Origin: Saccopteryx bilineata
Taxonomy: Eukaryota; Chordata; Mammalia; Chiroptera; Emballonuridae
DNA length: 64,000 nucleotides
NCBI RefSeq assembly: GCF_036850765.1
Contig: NC_089494.1
Span: forward strand, 227,992,779 to 228,056,778
Direction of reading: 5' to 3'
Both the position numbers and the translations under genes were made by a program. The notes beneath the pieces were generated by a model. That model saw nothing but the letters and a program-made list of their open reading frames with translations. It made no database searches and was not told the origin of the DNA. Shown here in pieces: positions 33,596 through 43,487 of this stretch; position 1 is the first letter of the stretch, and each line of letters opens with the position of its first letter.

Positions 33596-34295
33596 TGTTG
33601 GGCAGATAAAATGTATTATGCTCACTTTGTTAAAAATGGCGCTGCCCACGTGAGGCCGTCGCTCAGGTGATATTAATGTGTATCTCTGGACAGGCAGAAT
33701 CCTTGTAGCCTGGGGCTTGGTTTTGGGATTAAACCTTCCCCACCCTTTTTTGATGTGGGGTGGTACAATCCAATCATGCCTCAGAGAAGTGACTTTGTAT
33801 TAGAGACTTCTCTATTTTGTATATTGGATTAAGAGTTTGGATTTCTACACTATAAAATGGGGACGGAGCAGGAGCTTGCTCTCTTGGTTCCTGAGATTAT
33901 CATTAGAATAGAGAGCAGAAGGAGGCCACATGGAGTAGGCCAGGAGAAGCAGCCAAGATGGCGGAGTGTTGAGTGAGAGGCCAGTTTGTGCAGTTTGACG
34001 CTGGAGAAGGAAGGAGATGGGGAACAGAGGTGAATAAGTCTGGTGAGCTAGAAACCGTTGACTCTAGGAAACTCGGATAAGTCAGTAGCTTTGTGAGCAC
34101 TGAATGTGAGTGGGTTTTGGAGCCCAGTGTATGTTTTTTACTTGCCCGCCGGGTGCAAGCTAGGATTAAAGACTATGACCCACCAGTTTGTGGCTCCGTT
34201 GTTTCTTTACCGGCTGTCCGAATCCAATGCGAACCTGCATGGGCCGGGCTGCTCTGATGGTAGCCATAGCCCTGGCCCTGGCTTCTGGCTTTACA
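33596..34295 (+). mobile_element. Solo LTR, 700 bp, endogenous retrovirus
   Basis: It begins TGTTGGGCAGATAAAATG and ends GGCTTTACA. A perfect 5-bp duplication GATTC lies at 33591-33595 and 34296-34300. A TATA box TATAAAA sits at 33851-33857 and an ATTAAA poly-A signal at 34165-34170, in the order expected for U3-R-U5. No primer-binding site or gag-pol sequence follows, so only the recombined LTR remains. Class I (gamma-like) is plausible but inferred. Confidence 0.85.
33851..33857 (+). promoter_or_regulatory. TATA box of the solo LTR
   Basis: TATAAAA in the context CACTATAAAATGGGG, about 255 bp into the LTR and about 310 bp upstream of its poly-A signal. The spacing is right for a retroviral U3 promoter. 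Activity is unknown. Confidence 0.6.
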
Positions 34296-34314
34296 GATTC
34301 ATTCCAAGTTTTCT

Positions 34315-34505
34315 AGAAATGTGTTGTCCAATGCAGTAGCCACTAGCTACACCTAGCCATTTAAACTGGCACCTAAATGAACTTAAACATTCATTTCCTC
34401 AGTAGCACTAGTCCCATTTCTAGAGCCCCATAGCCTCACACGGCTAGTGGTGCAGACATAGAACATTTCCATCGTCGGAGAGAGGGATGCTGGACGGCTC
34501 TGCCC
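34315..34505. repeat. Ancient hAT-like interspersed repeat
   Basis: TGTCCAATGCAGTAGCCACT at the left is echoed by the inverted GGCTAGTGG at the right. The tail GACATAGAACATTTCCATCG and TGCTGGACGGCTCTG matches a common mammalian repeat (TCCAATACGGTAGCCACTAG type). Family name uncertain. Confidence 0.55.
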
Positions 34506-36564
34506 TACCAGATCCCCGACTTCCTGACATTTTTCTGTTTCCTAAAGGCCAAGGACACTAGCAAAAATGAAGGGGATCTGTGAAATGTATAGCACATGAA
34601 ATGTAACTTTTGGAGATTTTTCATGTATTTTTTGAAAAATTTTCAAAGGTTAAAAAAAAAAAATTTCTGCCTGGAAAAATGTTTCTAATGCAGTGCGTGA
34701 AAAAAAAATCAAATTGAAGTATGTAAAGTTGAATGCAATTTTTTTTTCAGACACAGACATATGTACACACATGGCATATACATGTGTCCCCATAGAGAAG
34801 CACAGGGACCTAGAAGGACACCCGCATGTCGTGAACGTGGTTCTACTTCCTGCGGAGTAGATGGGAAAGGAATGGTGTGTGGGTAGGGGTAGATTTCTTT
34901 TTACAGTTTTATTTTATTAAAAAACCTTTTTTACAATACTTATGACTTGCTTCAATAATAGAAACACTTCTAAAAAAATAATTTGTTGAATGAAAAAAAA
35001 ATAGAAAAGGTGCTTTGTGAAATATTTTGATGTGATGTTTGAATGAGATGATTGCCATAATCACAGTTTTGAAAGTGCTATCTCATCCCAAGGGCGTTGC
35101 ATTTTGCGAAAAGACAAACTCTTAAGTTCAAAGGCAGGAGCTGTGAGGAGAGAACTTCAGGTGCCAGGAACCAAGCAGGACCTGAGAGAGAACCAGGGTC
35201 CTTTTCTCACACCAGGGACCCCACCACATGGCTCCCTTCTCTCTTGTCTGTCATCCAGTCACACCTGGTAATCCCCTCGACCATCCAGAACAACCAGTGG
35301 TCACTGGCTCCTTCACCTTGCCCTGGGAAGGACAAGGGACAGACAGCTGTGAGGGCAAGGGCAAGTTGGGGAGAGCCCATGGAGAGACTGAGGTGCAGGG
35401 AGGGGATGGGGAGGCCCCTGAGATGGTGCTTCCATGACAGAGTTGGTGAGGCACGCTCAGACTCTGTTCTGTCCCTTTGTCACCCAACCCTTTGTGGCCA
35501 GAGCTGATCAGGGGTAGGCTGTATTGGAGGGCAGGCCTGCCCTCACCTGCTCAGCTGAGCACCTGGCCTCACTCGCACCTCCACTTCTGAGTTGTTGTCA
35601 GGCTTTTTGCTTTTCCAAAATAAAGAAAACCCAAACTGGAGCGCATGCGCAAACACCCCCTCCCTCCGCCCCCTACATTTTAACACTTACTAAAACATTT
35701 GCAAAAACAGTTTGAAACGAAAGAAAGAAGGAAGGAAATGTGGCCGCGATAACTTTTCTCCAATCTCTACTGGTTTGTCTCTGAGGTCAAGCGCTAGCGT
35801 GGCCCCACCTGGGTCACTAGTCACCCAGAGCTGTCCCTGCGCTCCCTTCGCCCACCCCATGGAGCAGTAGCTGGGTGTTCTGGTCTCCCAGCATCAGGCT
35901 TCTTAGAGGATTTGTTAAACAAGCCGGCCATCCGGCCATCCGCAAACACGAGACAAGCCTGCTGGGGACGCAAGCTGGAGCTGATTTGGTCCTGATGGCT
36001 CCCTGGGGGCAGAGGAGCCGTCCCCTCTTCTTTCCCCACCGTGTGGGCAGACCGCCCAAGCGGCCCGCTGGGGAAAAGACCAAAGTGCTGGTCACTTGCA
36101 CGTCCTTTCAACATGTAGCACATTTGTGGTTTATAGCTTCTGTTGAGGGATTGAAAGGTCTGAGGTTCAAACTCTGAGGGCCTCGAGGGAAAAGAAAGGG
36201 ACTTGTAGTAAGAAAACATTCCTAGCAGCTCATCTCCAAGGACGCATTTATGAGGCCCCAACTCTTGACCCCTGTGTGAGAAAGCATGTCACTAAGTAGA
36301 AAACCGGAAGGCATATGACCCTAGTCCCCAGTTACAAATTCCTCCCCGGACTCCGCCACACAGCTCTGCTCGGGGCGAGGCAGGAGGCCTGTGAGGCCCT
36401 GAGGGAGGCCAGGCAAGCGCGCCGCGGTCCGCGAGGCACACCAAGAGGCCGTCCCCTTTTCTGTGACAAATGGGTCTGGGACACGGAGCTCGGAAAATGT
36501 GGCCTTTAAGAGTCTGGGAGCAGCGAATACTGGGGAAGAAAGCCTACTTCCTATCCCATGAATG
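34506..36564. other. Unassigned interval, no gene
   Basis: Positions 34600-35060 are AT-rich with several A and T runs. Positions 35090-36550 are GC-richer and hold several frames of 94-146 codons on both strands, all overlapping each other and with no domain. No repeat family recognised. Confidence 0.4.
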
Positions 36565-36566
36565 TA

Positions 36567-36898
36567 CCGTATGTCCCTATGTATAAGACTCACCCTGTTT
36601 CAAAAAATTTGGGGTCTAAAAACTGGGTGCGGATTATACAGCGGTTGTGGTGTTTCAAGTGCCATAGATGGAACTGAGGACGAGGCAATATATGAAGACA
36701 GTGGTTCGTCATCAGACACAGATGAGGACAAGCTAGTGGATCGGAGTTTTGACAGTGATGAGGAGTTGTATGAATTTTATGATGAATAAAACTAGAGTTC
36801 AATAACTTTATGTAATACATATATTTTTTTCAAATTTTAGGGCCCCAAATTAAGGTGCGTCTTATACATGGGAGCGTCTTGTACATGGGGAAATACGA
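36567..36898 (+). mobile_element. pogo-like (Tc1/mariner) MITE with a transposase tail
   Basis: Inverted ends CCGTATGTCCCTATGTATAA and, at the right, the reverse of TCGTATTTCCCCATGTACAA. They are flanked by TA at 36565-36566 and 36899-36900. The right subterminal part has a direct repeat of GCGTCTTRTACATGGG. Between the ends, 36643-36789 encodes an acidic peptide with CGVSSAIDGTEDEAIYED and a stop. This resembles the carboxyl end of pogo/Tigger-type transposases. It looks like an internal-deletion derivative, 332 bp long. Confidence 0.75.
36643..36789 (+). pseudogene. Transposase C-terminal remnant (pogo-like)
   Basis: About 48 codons in frame with a TAA stop, ending in a run rich in Asp, Glu and Ser (DSDEELYEFYDE). 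The motif around AIDGTEDE is one I associate with the end of the DDE domain and acidic tail of pogo-type transposases. The catalytic core is missing, so it cannot act as an enzyme. The apparent start codon lies in the inverted repeat and is not the native start. Confidence 0.55.
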
Positions 36899-36900
36899 TA

Positions 36901-38648
36901 AATGCAAAGAAAAGAAATTCACCACAACCTTGCTGAAGGAGAAACAGAGAAAGGAGGGTCCATGTCACCTTGAAATGCCTTTCCTTCCTAGAAAGCAAAA
37001 CTTTCAGCTAACATTTGAGCTCCTCAGAGCCTCACAATATATTTAATTCTGGGGGAGAGAATTGCCTCGTACCGCCGCTTAGAAACAACCCCGGGATCCT
37101 GGTCTTGGGATGAAGGAGCGCCGTGGCCAGGCCTGGTATCAGCAGTGGTCTCCTGGTGTCATTTGCATTCATTGTCGCCAGAGTGTTTTTAGGCTCCAGT
37201 TCCAGTCAGAATAATTCTGGCAGGGCCAGAAACAGTTCAGACTAAGTGCCAAAGTCCCCCCTGTTGGTGACTAAATCAGACCCTCTACCATTTTCTTGGG
37301 CGAGGCATATAAGGAATCCCCTGCGAACCTCTGCCCACCTGTCTCTGCCCTTTCTGCTTAGGAAGAGTCTCCATGTAGAAACTCTGTGTGAATACTTTTC
37401 AGTGAAATCACTCATCCATTCGGAACCCTTCTCAAGACTTTTACATTCACATCACAAATCTACTGGGGGAGGAGGGGAACTGTAGGACAGTTGAAAAAAC
37501 AAATTCAGGCAGAATTACTGCAGAGCTGCTTTTTATCTCAGTTTCCGGATATTCTAAGTTTGCTCATCCAGTCTGAAATGGGCCGCACATTGATGGCTCG
37601 TCAACAAGAATTTTAGGCCAGGCCTGTAAAAAGGTTAAGCAATCAATGGAACAACTAAAGTGATGCAACTTCGAGTGGGTGCTTCTCATTTCTCTCCCTG
37701 TCTCTCCCTCTCTCTCTCTCAAGAAAATAAAATGAAATAAAATAAAATGGTTAATAGGTAAAGGTCTTGAAAAATGTATCCAAATATTTTTATTGTAATT
37801 GCTTGCAACAATCATGCAGAAAGCCCCTGTAAGCATTTCCTAGGCATAGTGGTAGCAGGAGGAAGTGTTTGGAGACAGATCCAGTATAGTCCATTCTTGT
37901 CACTTATGGTAGTGACCTTCTATAAAGTCACTGTGAACAATGAATTAGCAAATACTGAAAAAATGCTCCTGGGGAAATAAAGAGATAGCTTCCTTTGAGG
38001 CTCTGGTCGCAACATGTTCATCAGTCAGTCAACACATAACCTTGTTTCCTGTGTATTTCCATTTAGAGCCACCTTATTTAATAAAGATAGTTGATTTATG
38101 GTCAATGGCACTATAACTCGGACCTGAAGGAAGCTTATGTAACACACGTGTCTTCTCCTGAAGGCATGCCTCAGCTTTCTTGTGCTTAGGAGCACTACAT
38201 AGCACTTCAGCTCGTGTTGGGGGGACATTAAACAGTGACATCACCAACAGAAAGAACTCAAGCGAGAAGAACATGGAACAAGTCTGAAAAGGACACTTGT
38301 TTACAGAGTAGCAGCTGAAACAAGAAAGCAGAATGTCACCTGTTCAACCTCAGCTGGACTGTGTGGGACTCAAATTTCTCACCAATCTGCGCAAGCCTGT
38401 GAATGACCACAACATCCTCACCACTGATTGGTTTGGGGGTTACAAATGAATTTGCGTGGGTAGGTGGACCCACAAATACAGAATCCGTGAATAATGAAGA
38501 CTGACTGTTATCCTTCAGGGTAAGATTTTATTTACCTGGTTCCTGTCCCATAATATGTTCCTGATATTCTAAGGTTGTCATTGTTAGTTTGCTTATAAAA
38601 AGGCAACAACCTCTGGGAAGGGTTACACATTATATTATTTTGGTCATT
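36901..38648. other. Mostly unassigned; one SINE 3' fragment
   Basis: Apart from the SINE-tail fragment at 37630-37750, I see no repeat family. Frames up to 90 codons show no domain. Confidence 0.4.
37630..37750 (+). mobile_element. 5'-truncated type A/VES-like SINE tail
   Basis: AAGCAATCAATGGAACAACT and GGGTGCTTCTCATTTCTCTC correspond to the 3' half of the type A body. The CT-rich stretch and (AAAAT)n tail follow. The tRNA head is missing. Confidence 0.7.
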
Positions 38649-38660
38649 TGTATCTTATGA

Positions 38661-38956
38661 TTTTTTTTTTTTTGGACAGAGACAGAGAAAGAGTCAGAAG
38701 AGAGGGGTAGATAGAAACAGACAGACAAGAAGGGAGAGAGATGAGAAGCATCAATCATCAGTTTTTTGTTGCGGCACTTTAGTTGTTCATTGATTGCTTT
38801 CTCATATGTGCCTTGACCGTGGGGCTATAGCAGACCAAGTAACCCCTTGCTCAAGCCAGCGACCTTGGGCTCAAGCTGGTGACCTCAGGGTTTCAAACCT
38901 GGGTCCTCTGCATCCCAGTCCAACGCTCTATCCACTGCACCACCTGGTCAAGCTGT
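38661..38956 (-). mobile_element. Type A SINE, reversed
   Basis: The reversed head is CCACTGCACCACCTGGTCAA. A T run at 38661-38674 is the tail. A 12-bp duplication TGTATCTTATGA lies at 38649-38660 and 38957-38968. The copy is shortened in the middle relative to the others. Confidence 0.9.
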
Positions 38957-39049
38957 ATCTTATGAGTTTATCAGCTTCCTTGCTGAGAGCAGATTTTGAA
39001 AGGAATGTATATAGAGAGTTGATACGGGTTAGAGGGGATGAAAAGGAAC

Positions 39050-39129
39050 TATACTACTCACAAAAATTAGGGGATATTTCAAAATGAATATGAAGCAATA
39101 AATACCCCCTAATTTTTGTGAACAGTATA
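39050..39129. mobile_element. 80-bp palindromic mariner-type MITE
   Basis: The left arm TATACTACTCACAAAAATTA and the right arm (reverse strand TATACTGTTCACAAAAATTA) pair over about 29 bp, with two mismatches in the outer part and one further in. Only about 22 bases form the loop. TA at both ends fits a mariner target. It is comparable in size and form to the primate MADE1 MITE, which is a parallel and not a claim of homology. Confidence 0.85.
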
Positions 39130-40059
39130 TAAACATGCAGCTAGCAAACCTAAGGCACACTCTGATGCTAGAGTTTGTCTTCACTGTCCCTGAAAGATTC
39201 TGGGACACTAGAAGTCCAGCCCATGCATCCTCCTTCCCCTCTTCCCAACCTCTAAACATTGCCTAGACTTCAACTGCACTTCAATATTTTGTCCTCTGTC
39301 AGCCAGAACTGTCCTTCCCCAATGCAGCTTGACTGGCTTTCTTATGAAAACACTTCCTGCTTATCAGAGGGACTGGAAACATCTGTTCCAAGACTTGGTT
39401 TACTCTGTATACAGACTCCTGAGGTCTCCATTCATTCAAGTCAATCTGATGTAACAACCCTTTCTGAACTTCCATTCTGGGCAAGGCGCTGAGTGGTTGA
39501 ATCTAACAGGCACGTGGAGGGCAGAGGCAGACCCCCCATCATACCTCGCAGCCTGGACTCTGAATTCTTTGTCCACTCTGGTGAGGCTCGATGGCCTGTC
39601 CACCTCCCTGTCTCCTCGCTTGGACCACAGCTTTAGGAGCTGTCGACTCCTTGGCCTCAGGCTAGACTTCCTGGCTTCCATCCTTGCTGGACTGACCTCT
39701 GCCCTCAGAATTCTCCATGGTCCTGTCCTGATTTTCCAGTCTCCTGACCTTTTGCTTGGCTTGATCTCTCGCAGCCATAGGCTTTGTAACCCTCAGCTTG
39801 CCTGCTCAGCAGCTTCCTAATGAAGCTAAGGCTGCTGGTGTGACACCTTCCCCGCCTCCCGCGGGGCGCACCCATGGTTAAAGGCCTTCTCTGGGAGGGG
39901 TCTGGATCCCAGGCCCACCACAGAGCATTCTGTCAGGAGAGTTAAAGCAAGGAGGAGACAAGGCTTGGGACATCGTCTTGCGAGTTTCAGGTCTGTAAGT
40001 GGCTCATTGGGAACTGCTGAGCAGACAATCTGCATCACGGGGTTTCATATTCTTCTGGG
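39130..40059. other. Unassigned interval, no gene
   Basis: CT-rich frames of 77 and 107 codons on the plus strand at 39259-39492 and 39497-39820 have Leu/Ser-rich content. No domain and no splice signals link them. Possibly old L2-like sequence (CCTGGACTCTGAATTCTTTG), unproven. Confidence 0.35.
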
Positions 40060-40255
40060 AATCATGGAATGTTAGAGCCAGAAGTGACTCTATATTCCCT
40101 CATGTCAAAGATTAAAAAAAGAAAAAGAAAAATAAAGAACTGAGACCAGAAGATTAAAGGAAATTGTCCAGACTCATGCAGCTGTTAAATAACAGGGGTG
40201 GGACTAGAACCCAGGTCACCTGCTCCAAATCCAGCGCTTGGTCCCTTATGCGATA
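40060..40255 (-). repeat. MIR SINE, reversed
   Basis: GGAATGTTAGAGCCAGAAGT is followed by CATGCAGCTGTTAAATAACA, GGGACTAGAACCCAGGTCAC and CCAAATCCAGCGCTTGGTCC. An A/G-rich expansion (AAAAAAAGAAAAAGAAAAAT) interrupts it near 40115. Confidence 0.75.
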
Positions 40256-40849
40256 TGGATCCTTCTATTAGCTGAAGAGGGCATGTGAGAAAAAGGAAGA
40301 TTACACTGCTTATAAGGATGTGAGCATAAGTGCAGATAATGGAAACCATTTTAGTTGTTTAAGCAGAAAGCGATTTAATAAGGAAACCAGGTGCTTACAA
40401 CACCTCTTTGAGGGCTGGCAAGAGACTGGCCTCTCAGAATGGCTTCCAGAGGGCACTGCAGAACTGGACGGTGGAGGGAAGTGACTTCTCCACTTCTCTC
40501 TGACTCTTCAGGACAGGAAGGTGCTGTCTGAACCACTGGGTCCGGGACTCCGTGCCTTGAGTGTACCTGAGGATCAGGAAGCCACCCCCAGAACTGTAGG
40601 CATGAGAGCCTCCACATGCCTACAAGGATCTGTGAAACACAGCTGGCATCTTTTCTCTCTTCCTGCCCACCTTCACCTGAAAATTCGGTCTCTGGCCAGT
40701 GCCGCTGACTGATGGGGCCTGAAGCTCGTCTGGAATCTTTTCTGTAAAGGAGTCTGGGAAATGTGCATTTTCATTTTTCAGGCTACAGAAAACCAGAAGA
40801 AAACTGCTATGGACATTGAGTGAGCTAATCTATAGAGTTCCCACTCCAC
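40256..40849. other. Possible ancient repeat, unassigned; no gene
   Basis: GGAAACCATTTTAGTTGTTT and AAGCAGAAAGCGATTTAATA are reminiscent of an old LTR or DNA element seen across mammals. I cannot name it. Confidence 0.35.
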
Positions 40850-40998
40850 TATGCCTCAGTTTCCTCATCTACAAAACAGAAGTAATGATTTCACCTGCTC
40901 CATAGAGTTGTTATAAACAATAGCCTAGTTGTTACTAGGCTATTTTGTTAAGTAAAGCACTATTCCTGGCATGTAGTGAATACTCAGTAAGTAGTTAT
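40850..40998 (+). repeat. MIR SINE
   Basis: TATGCCTCAGTTTCCTCATC, GAGTTGTTATAAACAATAGC and the tail CCTGGCATGTAGTGAATACT give the MIR order. An 11-bp perfect hairpin (AATAGCCTAGT and its inverse) lies at 40919-40944. Confidence 0.8.
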
Positions 40999-41219
40999 TG
41001 TTTTTTAAATTTTAGCTATGAACTTTGTGCAGGTTTCAGTCTGTTTATCTTGAATTGTTTTCAGTTTGGTTTGCTATGTACTCAATCTGTTTTTAATCTT
41101 CTCCAGCCTGTCAATTTATTAGGTGTGACTAACTTTGTAAAATTGTTTGAAAAAATTATTAAAATAGAATATGAGGCGGAAATTATTAGCAAATCAAAGT
41201 AAATTTTAGAAATAATCTT

Positions 41220-41573
41220 GGTCCTGGCTGGTTGGCTCAATGGTAGAGCATTGGCCTGGCATGTGGATGTCCTGGGTTCAATTCCTGATGAGGGCACACA
41301 GGAGAAGCAACCATCTGCTCCTCCTCCTCTCCCCTACCTCTCTCTTTCTCTTTCTCTCCCACAGCTATGGCTCAATTGGTTCCAGCAAGTTGGCCCCAGG
41401 CACTGAAGATGGCTCTGTGGAGTCTCTGCCCCAGGTGCTAAAAATAGCTCAGTTGCTGAGCAATGGCCCTAGGTGGGCAGAGCATTTCCCAGTAGGGGGC
41501 TTGCTGACTGGATCCCACTCAGGGTGCATACAAAATCTGTCTCTCTGTCTCCCCTCCTCTCACTTAAAAAAAA
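41220..41573 (+). mobile_element. Type B SINE, intermediate age
   Basis: The head is GTCCTGGCTGGTTGGCTCAA, with B box GGTTCAATTCC. It has the CATCTGCTCCTCC segment and a GGCTCAATTGGTTCCAGCAA body. A CTCF-core-like 12-mer lies at 41489-41500, in opposite orientation to the young copies. The duplication AATCTT flanks it imperfectly. The 138-codon frame across it is a SINE artefact. Confidence 0.85.
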
Positions 41574-41577
41574 ATCT

Positions 41578-41700
41578 TATCCCACCTCATTTTACAGGGA
41601 GGAAACTGAGGCCCAGGGAAGTGAGAGGACCTGCACAAAACAGAACTGGTAACTAGTTTCAGAGCCTGAACCAGAACCAGCCCAACACTTGTTCCAATAC
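41578..41700 (-). repeat. MIR SINE, reversed
   Basis: CCCACCTCATTTTACAGGGA and GGAAACTGAGGCCCAGGGAA lead into CAAAACAGAACTGGTAACTA and AGCCTGAACCAGAACCAG. It abuts the type B SINE. Confidence 0.75.
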
Positions 41701-41864
41701 AAATAACCAAAGAATGCTGATAGGGGTTGAATCTTCAATTTTGCAAAATATTACCAAAAAGTGTAGTGTGCTTCAATTTTTTAAACCACTTTGCTTTATA
41801 AATATATACAGGTTGGGAAAAACCCTCTAATTAATTTTTAAAGGAAAAAAGTATGATAAGGGCT

Positions 41865-42545
41865 GTCTCAACCGTCAACACTCTGTAAAGAAAGTGCAAT
41901 ATTGGAAGCACTTCTGTTAAGATTAGGAAAGAGATGAGGATGCCTGCTATCACCACTATAATTTAACATTGTTCTGGGGGTCCAAGCTAATTTGGTGAGA
42001 TAAGAAAAAAACTGGAGAAAGATTGTCAGTAAGAAATATGCCAAATTGTTATTTGTATATTTCTAGTATTATATATAATGTAAAATTGTCCACTAAGAAA
42101 ATACATCAGAATCCACTGAAAAACTATAGTATTAGTTGTAGTAAGAATTTAGTGACATGGCCAGTTACAAAATAAGTATTTAAAAAATTAACTTCTTTCT
42201 TTTATATTAATAAGAATGAATTCACAATTACAACACAAAAAGAAATTTTTATTCTCAACATCAATATAAATTATAAATTACTTGGAAATCTCAAGAAATG
42301 TGCTGGACCTACAAGAAGAAAATAACAATATGTTACACGGGGACATATGGAGACTTGATTAAATGAAAAACATACTTTATCCCTAGAGGAAAAAACTAAT
42401 AATGTGAAGATGTCAATTCTCTCCAAAATAATAAATCCCTTTAATGCCTCTACAATAAAAATTCAAAAAAAAAGGAATCTACAGGGATTTTGACAAGATG
42501 ATTTAAAAATTCACCTGAAAGAATGAATAAGTGAACATTCACAAA
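41865..42545 (+). mobile_element. L1 ORF2 remnant
   Basis: GATGCCTGCTATCACCACTA with TTTAACATTGTTCTGGGGGT is the conserved L1 region just before the reverse transcriptase catalytic motif. AATTCACAATTACAACAC and ATAAATTACTTGGAAATCTC follow in order. It has many stops and indels and is an ancient copy. Confidence 0.75.
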
Positions 42546-42790
42546 ACAACATAGCATTTTATTTGCGGGTGGCTATATATGATGTTAAAGTTTTAAAACA
42601 CAGACAGGAAGATTCCATATCAAAATTCATGCTGGTGGTTACCACTGGGGTGAGAGGAAAGGACTCGGCCAGAGGCTTTAAATCAATGAGGTATTTTATA
42701 CTTTTTCCTAAGACACATGCCTGCAGCAACTATTTTAAAACATTAACAATATGTGGCAGGTGGTATTAAATTTTTCTTTTCAATTTTCTA
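42546..42790 (+). mobile_element. Possible L1 3' UTR continuation
   Basis: ATGCTGGTGGTTACCACTGG followed by GGTATTTTATACTTTTTCCT resembles old L1 3' UTRs. It could be the end of the copy at 41865. Confidence 0.5.
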
Positions 42791-43124
42791 TTTTTATTTT
42801 CTTTTTCCCAAAAGAGAAGACTGGGGAGTATGTAGGCTCTGCATTCCAAGATATTTTGAATTCTTAATAATTAGAAGAATACAGTTTTTGCTCACAAATA
42901 AATCAACGACACTGAAAAGCAAGCTAGAAATGTATTCAAGGGGAGAATGGATTTCAAATCACTGGGGAAACTAATAGAGGTTCATAATGATGTTCACACC
43001 ATCATGCATCAGGGTTCTTTCCTGAGAGGTTAAGGTAAAAAATGAAACCACAAAAGAGCAAGAAGAAAATACTGTTGCCTATTTTTCTGATTTTAGGGTA
43101 GAGAAGATCAAAATCTCCTGCTCA
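42791..43124. other. Unassigned AT-rich sequence
   Basis: No feature that I can support. Confidence 0.4.
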
Positions 43125-43487
43125 CAAGATCTTCTCCTACCCCACCGGCCTCTGCACAGGCTGTTCCCCGTGCCTGGAAACCTCCTTTCCCTCCTCTTCA
43201 CTCCTGCATAGGTCCCCCGGGAAGCCTTCCCTGCCCTCCCTCATGGATTGAAACCCTAATACTCTGTCCTTCTGGGCACTGCGCACCTCTTCTTTGTGTC
43301 ATTTTTTGCAGTTTTGCATTTGTGTGTGTGATTTCTTTTTTGACTAATAATCTGTCTCCTAATAGGAAATAAGCTCCATGCAGACAGACCTTGCCAGGTT
43401 TACTTGTTCAGAAGGAAAGTGCTTAGCTTACAGGGTGTGACACGTTGAATGGGTCTGATAGATGTTTGTTGAATGAATGAATGAGTA
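43125..43487 (+). repeat. L2 LINE 3' end
   Basis: GGCCTCTGCACAGGCTGTTC, CCCGTGCCTGGAAACCTCC and GGGAAGCCTTCCCTGCCCTC open the L2 3' UTR. It ends GATGTTTGTTGAATGAATGA. Complete 3' end. Confidence 0.85.

Noticed and set aside
35821..36261. 146-codon minus-strand frame
   Set aside because: It overlaps a 100-codon frame on the other strand and a 94-codon frame on the same strand. GC-rich DNA without splice signals or domains that I can recognise.
36562..36789. Acidic 75-codon plus-strand frame as a host gene
   Set aside because: The first third is the MITE's inverted repeat read as protein. The rest is the end of a transposase, so it is a transposon remnant.
40919..40944. 11-bp perfect hairpin as a functional element
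   Set aside because: It lies in a MIR whose normal sequence is partly palindromic here, so chance mutation explains it.
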